Assembly (NCBI RefSeq): GCF_014705615.1
Contig: NZ_JACXJA010000006.1
Span: forward strand, 1 to 64,000
Source: Paenibacillus oceani
GTDB taxonomy: Bacteria > Bacillota > Bacilli > Paenibacillales > NBRC-103111
DNA: 64,000 nucleotides
Direction of reading: 5' to 3'
Within the stretch, counting starts at the first letter, position 1; each line of letters starts with the position of its first letter. A program made the translations under genes and the position numbers. Below are positions 9,193 through 17,529 of the stretch, piece after piece. Under the pieces are notes generated by a model. That model searched no databases, had not been told where the DNA came from, and saw nothing but the letters and a program-made list of their open reading frames with translations.

Positions 9193-9930
9193 TCATACGA
9201 TGCTTTGCGGCGCCACCCCTTCCCGGAACCGCCTGTGCGCAGCCGCGACATCCTCACCCCCGCGCTCGGTGACGGCATAGCCGTGGCCCGGAAACAGCTG
9301 CTCGACCTCGAGCTTGCTCAGCCCGGTTATCGTCTGCCTGTACGCGTCCAGCGAGAAATCCGGCGTCCGGATCACCGCCAGCTTGCCTCCGGCAAAGACG
9401 GCATCCGCCGAGAACAGCGCCTTCAGCTCCGGGCAATAATAACAAACCATATCGAAGCTGTGCCCGGGCGCCGCTATGACCTGCAAAGACAGATCGCCTG
9501 CGGTTATCTTGTCGCCAGCCGCCACAGTCCGGTCGATCCGGCAAGGCCGGAGCCGGTACCACGGCGGATACGTCCCGCTGGCTCTCGCCTCCGCAAGCGA
9601 CGTGCGGACCTCGTCGCCGAGCTCCACCATGCGGGCCGTCTCCTCCGCGGCGACGACCTCAACGCCAAGCCGTTCGCGGATCGCCCCCGCGCCGCCTGCA
9701 TGATCCGCGTGACCGTGCGTCAGCAGCAGGCGCGTGACGCGCTCCGGAGCAATCCCGTCCTCCTCCAGCCTGCGCAGCAGCAGCTCCGGCTCGATCCCCG
9801 AGCCGGCGTCGATCAAGGTGTATTCGCCGTTGCCGCAGTCGAGCGCATAAACGTTACAGTCGTAATAGCTGCTTAGTCCGTATCCGAGTCCGCCTCCTCC
9901 TACCACCCGCACACGTCCGGTCAGCTTCAT
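9193..9930 (-). CDS. Metallo-beta-lactamase-fold hydrolase
   Basis: About 245 residues with the canonical THGHADHAGG (HxHxDH, about residues 67-76), a later PGHSFD His, SADAVF (bridging Asp) and FPGHGY (final His). This is the complete dinuclear metal site of glyoxalase-II-like hydrolases. The frame extends upstream to 10125, but the ATG at 9930 forms a 4-bp ATGA overlap with the stop of the upstream Gfo/Idh gene, a mark of translational coupling, and the sequence before it reads as out-of-frame Gfo/Idh. It probably hydrolyses a thioester, lactone or ester intermediate of the surrounding pathway; the substrate is unknown. Confidence 0.86.
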   Translation of the reverse strand: MKLTGRVRVVGGGGLGYGLSSYYDCNVYALDCGNGEYTLIDAGSGIEPELLLRRLEEDGIAPERVTRLLLTHGHADHAGGAGAIRERLGVEVVAAEETARMVELGDEVRTSLAEARASGTYPPWYRLRPCRIDRTVAAGDKITAGDLSLQVIAAPGHSFDMVCYYCPELKALFSADAVFAGGKLAVIRTPDFSLDAYRQTITGLSKLEVEQLFPGHGYAVTERGGEDVAAAHRRFREGVAPQSIV

Positions 9931-10940
9931 AAGGGATTCGCTGCCGGAGTCAGCCGTACCGGACAGCCTTCCCGGGCGGACTGTCGGACAGCGTCCGCTA
10001 CGCGAACCGCCTTCCAGGCGTCGGACGGGCGGAGAATGTCGGACGGGCGTCCCAGACGCACGCAGTGCGCAAAATGCTCCAGTTCCCGGACAAGCGGCCC
10101 TTCCACCCGGCCGTGCACCTCGCATCCGGTCAGCAGCGCCGGCTGTTCGGCCGACGAGCTGCCGATGTAATCGATCCCGCGTTCCGGATCGCGGATAATG
10201 AGACTGCCGAGCTCTCCCGTAATCTCGGTCCGCACGTCCGCAGGGGAAGCCGCCCCGTCCGGCAGCAGCCAGTTGTTCTCCAATATGCCGATCCCGCCTC
10301 GCGCGAACTTCAGCATCGCCCAGATCAGATCTTCCGTAGGATGACCGGATGCCGAACGGATGGCCGTTACCTCGATAACGTCATCCTCAAACAGCCAGTG
10401 CATCAGATCGATATCGTGTATACCGAGTATGAATACGGGAGAAATCCGGTTATAGATGGAAAAGAATTTTTTACCATTGTTCCGCTTGGCGTAAATCGAG
10501 CGGATCGGTCCTGTCTCGCCCCGCAGGATGCGGGATTTGGCCTCGGTATATCTGGCGTCGAAGCGGAGCACGTGTCCCGTCATTAAAATCCGGCCATGCT
10601 GCCCGGCGGCCCGAATCATCGTCTCCGCCTCCTCCGGCGCGGAAGCGAGCGGCTTCTCTACAAAGACGTGCGCCCCGGACCGGATCGCATGCAAAACCGG
10701 CTCGGCGTGCAAATGTTCGGGCGTCAGCACATCGACCGCATCCGGGGATTCCCGGTCGATCAGCTCTTTCCAATCCGTATAACAGCGGGCTTCGGGGAAC
10801 ATCGCCCTAAACGGGCCGAACGTCTCCGGATTGCGGTCGCATACCGCAACGACTTCAATGTGTTCCATTTGCGACCAGATCCGGGCATGCGCCAGGGCGA
10901 ACCGGCCCAGCCCGACGATCGCTAACCGTATGGCTCCCAT
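9927..10940 (-). CDS. Gfo/Idh/MocA family NAD(P)-dependent oxidoreductase
   Basis: 337 residues. The N-terminal Rossmann segment AIVGLGRFALAHARIW and the family EKP motif (VFVEKPLASAPEEAE, about residues 93-106) are clear, as is the GIHDIDLMHWLFE segment with the catalytic His (about 175-187). These enzymes oxidise or reduce sugars, inositols and related compounds. The start has AAGGATGG 7 nt upstream. Its stop overlaps the start of the metallo-hydrolase gene by 4 bp. A 153-bp gap separates it from the threonine-synthase-like gene. Its membership of the GntR-linked run is inferred from strand and spacing. Confidence 0.88.
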   Translation of the reverse strand: MGAIRLAIVGLGRFALAHARIWSQMEHIEVVAVCDRNPETFGPFRAMFPEARCYTDWKELIDRESPDAVDVLTPEHLHAEPVLHAIRSGAHVFVEKPLASAPEEAETMIRAAGQHGRILMTGHVLRFDARYTEAKSRILRGETGPIRSIYAKRNNGKKFFSIYNRISPVFILGIHDIDLMHWLFEDDVIEVTAIRSASGHPTEDLIWAMLKFARGGIGILENNWLLPDGAASPADVRTEITGELGSLIIRDPERGIDYIGSSSAEQPALLTGCEVHGRVEGPLVRELEHFAHCVRLGRPSDILRPSDAWKAVRVADAVRQSAREGCPVRLTPAANPL

Positions 10941-11093
10941 TTAGATCCCATCCTTCTTTAATTCGCTCATGATCCTAACAAAGTCAGAGCTGCTCCCTTG
11001 TCTGGAACCCGGTTGGAGCAACCGCCAAAACTCACGATCAACTCACCATATAAGTTCAGGCATACGCCAGGTTACTCCGACTCGTCCGGCAGG

Positions 11094-12302
11094 TCATATG
11101 TCCAAGCGCTCCACCTCAAGCAACGGTACATGCTTGTGCGCGACCATGTCGAGCAGCCGGTTGCCATCCTTGAACCCGACGCCGGTAATAACGCAGACGG
11201 CCCGTTCGTCCGGAAGTCCGCCCTGTTCGCGGCACCGGCGGATCAGTCCGGCCAGCGAAACCGCTGCGGCCGGTTCGCCGAAAATCCCCTCTTCCTCGGC
11301 CAGCAGCCGTTGAGCTTCCCAGATCTCCTCATCCTCCACCGCCAGAGCGGAGCCGTCTCCGCGCGCCATAATGTCTAGGGCGATCGTACCGTCGGGCGGA
11401 TTCGGCACCTGCAGACCGGATATGAGCGACGTCGAAGGTCCCGGGGCCGGTGTGCGCCCGCCTGCCTCATACGCTCTGACGATATTCGAGCAGCCCGCCG
11501 ATTGGACGGCGGTCATATGAGGTTTGACCGGAATCGCTCCGAGGGCGTGCAGTTCCTCAAACCCTTTCCAGATTCCGACGTACAGACCGGCTCCTCCTGC
11601 AGGGGCGTATACGCGGGTAGGCGGTGCTTGGAGCTGCTCGGCCAGCTCGAAGGATATCGTCTTTACTCCTTCCATCGCGTAAGTATTGTAGCGGAACGCC
11701 GTAATCATCACTTCCCAATCGTTCAGCCGCGCCGCTTCGAAAATACGGCCGAACACTTTGTCGCCGACTTCCGGGTCCGTTCCGAACCGTTTGACTTTGC
11801 GAACGTTCGCTCCATACGCGAGCACTTGCGCCAGCTTCGCTTCCGCCATATGCTCCAGCACGAACAAGTGGTACGGGATGCCCGCCCCCGCCGCATAAGC
11901 GGCAACGGCCGCCCCCGCATTGCCCGACGTCGTGCCGATGCAGGCCGAACGCCCTCCCGCCAGCGCCCGCGATACGCCTATAGCCGCTATGCGGTCTTTG
12001 TACGATCCGGTAGGATTGCCTCCCTCCAGCTTGAAATAAAGCTCGCCCACCTTCAGCCGTTTCGCCAGTCTGCGGCTGGGTATGAGCGGAGTCGCTCCTT
12101 CGCCCAAGTAAAGCCGGCAAGCCTCCGGAACATCCGGCAGCAGCCGATGGTATTTCCACAACCCGGGCTGTCCGTCGTCTTTCCAAGATTCTGTAACCCC
12201 CTCATATTGCAGCATCAAAATACCGCCGCAATCAGGGCATGCATACAGCCGCATATCCGTTGTCGTACGGCCGCATTCCCAGCAGCGAGCTGTCTTCATC
12301 AT
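11094..12302 (-). CDS. Threonine-synthase-like PLP-dependent enzyme with N-terminal zinc ribbon
   Basis: Fold-type II PLP enzyme, about 402 residues. An N-terminal CWECG...CPDCG zinc-ribbon (residues about 5-26) precedes the catalytic domain. The PLP lysine lies in NPTGSYKDR (about residue 94), and TTSGNAGAAVAAYA forms the substrate-binding loop. The C-terminal EPAAAVSLAGL is typical. The start ATG 12302 has AAGGGGAG upstream and is preferred over 12320. It may be a true threonine synthase, but its position divergent from a FadR-type regulator, with a palindromic operator directly upstream, and its lack of homoserine-pathway neighbours suggest a beta- or gamma-elimination or replacement enzyme in catabolism. 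It is probably the first gene of the run. Confidence 0.85.
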   Translation of the reverse strand: MMKTARCWECGRTTTDMRLYACPDCGGILMLQYEGVTESWKDDGQPGLWKYHRLLPDVPEACRLYLGEGATPLIPSRRLAKRLKVGELYFKLEGGNPTGSYKDRIAAIGVSRALAGGRSACIGTTSGNAGAAVAAYAAGAGIPYHLFVLEHMAEAKLAQVLAYGANVRKVKRFGTDPEVGDKVFGRIFEAARLNDWEVMITAFRYNTYAMEGVKTISFELAEQLQAPPTRVYAPAGGAGLYVGIWKGFEELHALGAIPVKPHMTAVQSAGCSNIVRAYEAGGRTPAPGPSTSLISGLQVPNPPDGTIALDIMARGDGSALAVEDEEIWEAQRLLAEEEGIFGEPAAAVSLAGLIRRCREQGGLPDERAVCVITGVGFKDGNRLLDMVAHKHVPLLEVERLDI

Positions 12303-12330
12303 CGGTTTCTCCCCTTGCATAAATATATTA

Positions 12331-12341
12331 TGGTTAGACCA
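12331..12341. promoter_or_regulatory. Predicted GntR/FadR-type operator 1
   Basis: Perfect palindrome TGGT-TAG-ACCA (extended TATGGT/ACCATA, 12329-12343) located 29 bp before the threonine-synthase-like start. FadR-subfamily regulators typically bind TNGTNNNACNA sites, which this matches exactly. Confidence 0.65.
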
Positions 12342-12452
12342 TATATAATTCTTTGCAACCTTTCAAACGATAAGCCCGCTCGTACGCATAATCGCGACCG
12401 AACAACTTCCCCTACACAGCAACTTTAACCATCCGAAACTACTAATAATCGA

Positions 12453-12463
12453 TGGTTGGACCA
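12453..12463. promoter_or_regulatory. Predicted GntR/FadR-type operator 2
   Basis: Perfect palindrome TGGT-TGG-ACCA with extended arms GATGGT/ACCATC (12451-12465), in the middle of the divergent intergenic region. Confidence 0.65.
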
Positions 12464-12598
12464 TCTTATATTCACTTACTACTATAGGGGGTTCGCTTTA
12501 CCGGTGTCAACCAATTTTATCGCAAATGAATGACGGATTCCGCTGAAGCCGCTTCATTGACAAGTTAATCGAAAACGAATACGATGTCTATAAAATCG

Positions 12599-12609
12599 TG
12601 GTCTGACCA
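12599..12609. promoter_or_regulatory. Predicted GntR/FadR-type operator 3
   Basis: Perfect palindrome TGGT-CTG-ACCA, 37 bp before the GntR gene start. The position suggests autoregulation. Confidence 0.6.
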
Positions 12610-12646
12610 GATTCCCTAACCTAATCATAGAAAAGGAGTTAACCGG

Positions 12647-13306
12647 ATGAAACCGATCGAAACAGCAGAGCGCTATACGCTCAGTAAACTAGTGGTCCAC
12701 AAACTAAAACAATATATCGTCGAGCATAACATCGCCCCCGGAGACAAGCTGCCCGCCGAACGGGAGCTGTCGCAGACGATGAAAGTAAGCCGCGCCATCC
12801 TCAGAGAAGCGCTGCGTTCGCTGGAAAGCGCGGGAATTCTCGAAATTCGCCATGGCGAAGGCGCGTTCATCTCGGCCAACAGCCTTAGTCCGCTTCTGGA
12901 ACAGCTGTCGTTCGCCGCACAGCTGAACCGGAAAGGCGGCCGGGAGCTGCTCGAAATCCGCTACCTGCTGGAAGCATCCGCGGTTGATGCCGTGCTGGAG
13001 CAGGGCAGAAACATTCCGTTTGCAGAGCTGGAACGTCTAAACGAAGAGTGGGCTTCAAGCGCCGGCTCCGAATCCCGGCAAACCGAGGCGGACGTGAATC
13101 TTCATCTTGCCGTCGTTCAACCTCTGCTCAACAGCTCCTTCACTTCGTTAGCCGAGCTGTTCATCCGGCAAGCGGCCGCCTCCACGGGGACTGACCGGTC
13201 GCACGCTGCCGCCATCTATGAGCAGCATTCGCGGTATATCCGTCTCCTGCGGGAAGGCAAGGCACTCGAAGCGAAAGCGCTATTGCGCGAGCATCTCGGG
13301 CTCTGA
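12647..13306 (+). CDS. FadR-subfamily GntR transcriptional regulator
   Basis: 219 residues. The N-terminal winged helix carries the GntR signature IVEHNIAPGDKLPAERELSQTMKVSRAILREALRSLESAG (residues about 25-65). The C-terminal all-helical FCD-type effector domain starts near residue 90 and has the expected LEIRYLLE...A and a late HAAAIYEQHSRY segment. AAAGGAG lies 8 nt before the ATG. The gene is divergent from the threonine-synthase-like gene. Three TGGTNNNACCA palindromes in the shared upstream region are the likely binding sites, so it probably represses the catabolic run and itself until an acidic effector binds. Confidence 0.9.
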   Translation: MKPIETAERYTLSKLVVHKLKQYIVEHNIAPGDKLPAERELSQTMKVSRAILREALRSLESAGILEIRHGEGAFISANSLSPLLEQLSFAAQLNRKGGRELLEIRYLLEASAVDAVLEQGRNIPFAELERLNEEWASSAGSESRQTEADVNLHLAVVQPLLNSSFTSLAELFIRQAAASTGTDRSHAAAIYEQHSRYIRLLREGKALEAKALLREHLGL

Positions 13307-13360
13307 TAGACAACGTTCCTACGCACATCCCGGGCTCTGATAGACGACGCTCCCACCCAC
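13293..13360 (+). repeat. 34-bp tandem duplication across the end of the gntR gene
   Basis: Two imperfect 34-bp units (13293-13326 and 13327-13360) followed by the first 9 or 10 bases of a third. The first unit includes the stop codon of the regulator, so the last codons plus trailer have been duplicated. The copies differ at about 6 positions. Confidence 0.7.
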
Positions 13361-13492
13361 ATCCCGGGCACGCGGTAATTTGCCGGTTCAGGCGGACGTT
13401 TTTCTATTGACTCTGTATGTAGAGCGAGTTATATTTTTATTGAACATTAACAACTTTTATTGAACCAATCGCATCGAAAGGACTTATCCCCC

Positions 13493-14431
13493 ATGTCCCG
13501 TGTTCTGAAAGTATCGGTTGACGAATTTATCGAGATCGCCAAAGCGTTATCGAACGAATCCCGGCTGGACATCTTTAAGCAAATTCAGAAGGCCGACATG
13601 AACGTCAATGAAATCGCCGACATGTTCGGTCTCCCTTCCTCCACGGCAACCGTAAACATCAAGAAGCTGGAAGAGGCGAATCTGATCAAAACCGAACTGA
13701 TGCCCGGCGTTCGCGGCTTTCAGAAAGTTTGCTCGTCGCAGTTCGATCAGCTCGTCGTAGAGCTGAAGCCGGGAGGCTCGCCCGCCGAGGAGGCGGCCCG
13801 ATACGTCCACATGCCGATCGGCCTGTACTCCGAATGCGAGGTGCGCCCGACGTGCGGACTCGTCAGCGACAAAAGCATTATCGGCTATCTGGACGATCCC
13901 CGCAGCTTTTATGAGCCGGACAAAGCCGGAGCTCAGCTGCTCTGGTTCCGGCAAGGATATGTTCAATACCAGATTCCGAATAAAGTGCCCTATGACGCCC
14001 GGCTGACCGGCCTCGAGATTTCCATGGAGCTGTGCTCGGAAGCTCCCTTGTACAATGCGAACTGGCCTTCCGACATCACCGTATCGATCAACGGCGTCGA
14101 ACTCGGCACTTATTTAAGTCCGGGTGACTTCGGCGGCGAGCCCGGGCTTCTGAACCCGCCCTGGTGGGATTTGAGAAATACGCAGTACGGTTTGCTAAAA
14201 AAGTGGAAGGTCGATGAGAACGGAAGCTATATCGACGGCCGGCGTTTATCCGACGTAACCGTAGACCAGCTCGGCATTCACGACAGCCCCGCCTTTGCGC
14301 TGCGGATCGGCGTCCTGCCGGATGCCGCCAACATCGGCGGATTGAACCTGTTCGGCAGCAAATTCGGCAACTACGAACAGGATCTGCTCGTCCGGTTCGA
14401 TTACAAACCGCACAAATCCGGACACTCGTAA
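13493..14431 (+). CDS. ArsR-like HTH transcriptional regulator with C-terminal sensor domain
   Basis: About 312 residues. Residues 1-80 form an ArsR-type winged helix (FIEIAKALSNESRLDIFKQI, then NVNEIADMFGLPSSTATVNIKKLEEANLI as the recognition region). The remaining 230 residues do not look like any ArsR metal-sensing module. They are rich in Trp, Tyr and Asn and read like a beta-sandwich, possibly carbohydrate-binding, with a CEVRPTCG pair near residue 115. ATG 13493 has GAAAGGA upstream; the frame opens earlier at a TTG (13460). It lies 157 bp before the GH2 gene on the same strand and probably controls it. Confidence 0.8.
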   Translation: MSRVLKVSVDEFIEIAKALSNESRLDIFKQIQKADMNVNEIADMFGLPSSTATVNIKKLEEANLIKTELMPGVRGFQKVCSSQFDQLVVELKPGGSPAEEAARYVHMPIGLYSECEVRPTCGLVSDKSIIGYLDDPRSFYEPDKAGAQLLWFRQGYVQYQIPNKVPYDARLTGLEISMELCSEAPLYNANWPSDITVSINGVELGTYLSPGDFGGEPGLLNPPWWDLRNTQYGLLKKWKVDENGSYIDGRRLSDVTVDQLGIHDSPAFALRIGVLPDAANIGGLNLFGSKFGNYEQDLLVRFDYKPHKSGHS

Positions 14432-14588
14432 GGAAAAGGTTCGCAACAACATTTCCTCCGGCACACTCCGCCCGTCCGCTGTGCCGCAACAGATCGATTG
14501 CAGACTGGAGCGTGCTCCCTTCTGCACCATTTACCTCAATTTTAATTGTTTTACTACATATATTATTAATATTAAGGAGAGATGAACG

Positions 14589-16385
14589 ATGAACCAGCAC
14601 CCGGCCATTCCCCGTCCGGAATATCCCCGCCCTCAATTTGAACGCAGCGACTGGCTGAATTTAAACGGCCAATGGGAATTTGACTACGACGACCGTGACG
14701 AAGGTGTGCGGGAGAAGTGGTACGCCGGTGTGGGCAAGCCGCTGACCCGAACGATCACTGTTCCTTACTGCTTCCAGAGCAAGCTTAGCGGCATCGGCGA
14801 TCCCGATATCCACGATATCGTATGGTACCGGCGTACATTCAAGCTGCCGGATTCCTTTGCCGGCAAGCGGGTGAACCTTCATTTCGGCGCTGTCGACTAT
14901 GAGGCCCAGGTATGGGTGAACGGTCAGCTCGCAGCTGTACACAGCGGGGGCCATACGCCGTTTCAAGCGGATATTACCGATTACGTTACAAGCTCGGGGA
15001 GCAACACAGTCGTCGTTCGCGCGCAGGACTACAGCCGCGACGTTTCGCTTCCCCGGGGCAAGCAGTATTGGAAGGACCGCTCGGAAGGCATCTTTTATAC
15101 ACGCACGACGGGCATCTGGCAGACGGTATGGCTGGAGGCGGTCGCTCCCGCCCACCTGAGACGGGTCCGTATGACACCGGATATCGACCATAACCGCATT
15201 CATCTGCAGTTCGATCTCTCTCATCCTTATACGGCCGGAGATCCGGTGTTGAGTTCGCTTGCGGTACGGACGACGATTTCGTTTAAAGGGGAGCTTGTCG
15301 CAGAAGATCTGTTCAGCATGCGCCGCGAAGCGGAGTCCCGCAGCATCGTTCTGACCGATAAATACGGACACGATTCCGGTCGCTGGTGGAGTCCGCAAAA
15401 TCCGCAGCTGTACGACGTCACCTTCGAGCTGATCCAGGACGGTCAGCCGGTAGACGTGGTCAAAAGTTATTTCGGCATGCGCAAAATCTCGATCGATAAC
15501 GGGAAGCTGCTGCTCAACAACCGCCCCTGCTTCATGAAGCTGGTGCTCGACCAAGGGTACTTCCCGGACGGTCTGCTGACCGCGCCGACGGACGAGGCGC
15601 TCCGTTACGATGTGGAGGCGACCAAAGCAATGGGCTTTAACGGCGCGCGCAAGCATCAGAAGGTGGAAGATCCCCGCTACTTGTATTGGTGCGACAAGCT
15701 CGGTCTGCTCGTTTGGGGCGAGATGGCCAATTCGTACATGTATTCGGAAACGTATGTTCGGCGCATGACCGCTGAATGGACGGAAGCCGTGGAGCGGGAT
15801 TACAACCATCCTTGCGTCGTCGCCTGGGTGCCTCTCAACGAAAGCTGGGGCGTCCCGAACATCGCCCACGACAACCAGCAGCAGATGCATGCCAAGGCGA
15901 TGTATTATTTGACCAAATCGCTGGATGTCACCCGGCCTGTCGTATCCAATGACGGTTGGGAGCACGCCACCACCGACCTGTGCACCATCCATGACTATGA
16001 ATGGAGACGCGAGGTGCTTGCCGAACGTTACAGCTCGGCGGACCAAGCGGTCTCGGCCGTTCCGGCCGGGCGGGCGATTTTTGCCGGCGGTTTCGCCTAC
16101 GGAGGCGAGCCGATTCTGGTCACCGAATTCGGCGGGATCGCCTTTAAGCAGGCGAACGAGGACGGCTGGGGATATTCCGGCGCCAAAGACGAAGCCGACT
16201 TCGCCCGCAGGCTGGCCGACGTCGTTCATCCGCTGCTGCAAAGCCCGGTCGTACAAGGCTACTGTTACACGCAGCTGACGGACGTCGAACAGGAGAAAAA
16301 CGGCCTGCTCACCTACGACCGCAAACCGAAGCTCCCGCTGGACGTCATCCGGCAGATTAATCAAGGGAAGCTGCCGGAGCTGTAA
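14589..16385 (+). CDS. Glycoside hydrolase family 2 (beta-galactosidase/beta-glucuronidase-like)
   Basis: 598 residues, no signal peptide, so cytoplasmic. It has the three-domain GH2 core: sugar-binding jelly roll (residues about 20-170, VWYRRTFKLPDSFAGKRVNLHFGAVDYEAQVWVNG), Ig-like domain (about 195-310), and TIM barrel. The acid/base Glu is in VAWVPLNESWG (about residue 418) and the nucleophile in ILVTEFGG (about 515). It is shorter than LacZ, lacking the C-terminal domains. AAGGAGAG sits 9 nt before the ATG. Paired with the upstream HTH regulator and closed by a terminator. It hydrolyses a beta-linked glycoside; the sugar is unresolved. Confidence 0.9.
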   Translation: MNQHPAIPRPEYPRPQFERSDWLNLNGQWEFDYDDRDEGVREKWYAGVGKPLTRTITVPYCFQSKLSGIGDPDIHDIVWYRRTFKLPDSFAGKRVNLHFGAVDYEAQVWVNGQLAAVHSGGHTPFQADITDYVTSSGSNTVVVRAQDYSRDVSLPRGKQYWKDRSEGIFYTRTTGIWQTVWLEAVAPAHLRRVRMTPDIDHNRIHLQFDLSHPYTAGDPVLSSLAVRTTISFKGELVAEDLFSMRREAESRSIVLTDKYGHDSGRWWSPQNPQLYDVTFELIQDGQPVDVVKSYFGMRKISIDNGKLLLNNRPCFMKLVLDQGYFPDGLLTAPTDEALRYDVEATKAMGFNGARKHQKVEDPRYLYWCDKLGLLVWGEMANSYMYSETYVRRMTAEWTEAVERDYNHPCVVAWVPLNESWGVPNIAHDNQQQMHAKAMYYLTKSLDVTRPVVSNDGWEHATTDLCTIHDYEWRREVLAERYSSADQAVSAVPAGRAIFAGGFAYGGEPILVTEFGGIAFKQANEDGWGYSGAKDEADFARRLADVVHPLLQSPVVQGYCYTQLTDVEQEKNGLLTYDRKPKLPLDVIRQINQGKLPEL

Positions 16386-16427
16386 TAACGGACTAGATTC
16401 CGTACAAGTAGAACCGGTACAAACGCC

Positions 16428-16469
16428 AAAGGCAGTCCCTGCCCTTCGATCGAAGGGGGACTGCCTTTT
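16428..16469 (+). terminator. Intrinsic terminator after the GH2 gene
   Basis: Perfect 12-bp arms AAAGGCAGTCCC/GGGACTGCCTTT, ending in TTTT. Confidence 0.85.
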
Positions 16470-16569
16470 CATCGGAACAACATGTTAAAGAAAAGCACGC
16501 CTCAACAAAAAAGCTCCATAAATGAAAAAAAATCGCACATTCGCGATTGTAGTCTACTATTTTAAAAAA

Positions 16570-16646
16570 TGGCGGAGCTGACGGGATTCGAACCCGCGGT
16601 CTCCTGCGTGACAGGCAGGCATGTTAGGCCACTACACCACAGCTCC
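16570..16646 (-). tRNA. tRNA-Asp (GTC)
   Basis: Complete cloverleaf on the minus strand. Acceptor GGAGCTG/CAGCTCC, anticodon arm CCTGC-CTGTCAC-GCAGG with anticodon GTC, TTCGAATC T-loop, and an encoded 3' CCA. It is the last tRNA of the minus-strand group. Confidence 0.95.
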
Positions 16647-16661
16647 ACTATGTAAATCAAA

Positions 16662-16735
<74 letters not shown>

Positions 16736-17008
16736 TCGTTATGATTCGGATCTCGTCCGCCGCAGCAACAGCTGCGTTCCGTTTGATCACTTTTCATACT
16801 ATACTATGATTGCACGCGTAATGCAAGGCCTTTTCCCGTAATCTCGCAAACACAGAATGCTCTGAATTGTCCGACACCGATTAGAAACCCCTGCATAACA
16901 ACCAAATGTGGCAGTTTGCGGTCGACCGATCGCATTCATGCGGCGTAGTCACAGTAATCTGTTGGGAGCTGTCTCGACCGTCGCCGCCCTCTCGTTGTCC
17001 TCGTATGC

Positions 17009-17014
17009 TATAAT
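17009..17014 (+). promoter_or_regulatory. Extended -10 promoter element before the 29-residue peptide gene
   Basis: TGCTATAAT (TG at 17006-17007, TATAAT at 17009-17014), an extended -10 box about 110 bp upstream of the small membrane-peptide gene. No clear -35. Confidence 0.4.
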
Positions 17015-17123
17015 GAGCGATACAATAGAGTAACTCGCTTACCGTCTAACCAGACGCCGATTCTCCGCCTGACCGTTTCCCGGCAGCCGAATCCCAATCG
17101 GAGCGTGGAAGGGAGCTGACCAT

Positions 17124-17213
17124 GTGAGTATATCGTTTATGCTGCTGATCGCCGGAGGTTTGTTCCTCCTCCTCGTCGCCGCCCTTGTTATTATTTTGCT
17201 AGTGAAGAAGTAA
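17124..17213 (+). CDS. Predicted 29-residue single-span membrane peptide
   Basis: GTG-initiated frame encoding MSISFMLLIAGGLFLLLVAA followed by LVIILLVKK: one uninterrupted hydrophobic span of about 24 residues ending in two lysines, which predicts an N-out/C-in anchor. GGGAG lies 8 nt before the GTG and an extended -10 TATAAT lies upstream. No recognised family. It sits alone between the tRNA pairs. Coding status is inferred from the strong hydrophobic bias, ribosome binding site and clean stop. Confidence 0.5.
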   Translation: MSISFMLLIAGGLFLLLVAALVIILLVKK

Positions 17214-17294
17214 TTCTTGTAAAAGCCCCATCGAGTCGCCCAACTCGAGGAGGATAGGGTCTGCCAGTCTTGCTCTTTTCTACCGGGCAAGCAA

Positions 17295-17433
17295 AATAAG
17301 AGCTAAAATCGCTCTTATTTCGCCTCCAATGGCCGCACGCACCGGAATAGGTGACGATAGAGGATCTTATATCGCTGGAGAACTACGATTCCGGGTAAAT
17401 GTTCGATTATAAGAGCTGGAAACCGCTCTTATT
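17295..17433. repeat. Dispersed AAGAGC...GCTCTT hairpin repeats
   Basis: Two copies of the unit seen at 3.3 kb. 17295-17319 is a perfect inverted repeat, AATAAGAGC-taaaatc-GCTCTTATT. 17409-17433 reads TTATAAGAGCTGGAAACCGC and then TCTTA. They are separated by unrelated sequence. Neither has a downstream T-tract suited to termination of a nearby gene. Confidence 0.6.
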
Positions 17434-17529
17434 CCTCCACAAACCGCTGCCTGCGCCAAAATAAGCTATACTAAAGTACTAAAGACCCTTATCCGCAAAA
17501 CCATGGTGGACCGATCCGAAAGCTGGACC

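Noticed and set aside
11094-12302. Calling this gene thrC outright
   Set aside because: Motifs fit threonine synthase, but context (divergent FadR-type regulator, no homoserine genes) does not. I kept the name general.
5095-12302. Ectoine degradation operon
   Set aside because: Enzyme families overlap in part, but the ectoine hydrolase and the aminotransferase/dehydrogenase pair are absent, and aldolase and MBL enzymes do not belong to that pathway.
14661-16472. A 603-codon minus-strand frame opposite the GH2 gene
   Set aside because: The plus-strand GH2 catalytic motifs are unambiguous; this frame is a shadow.
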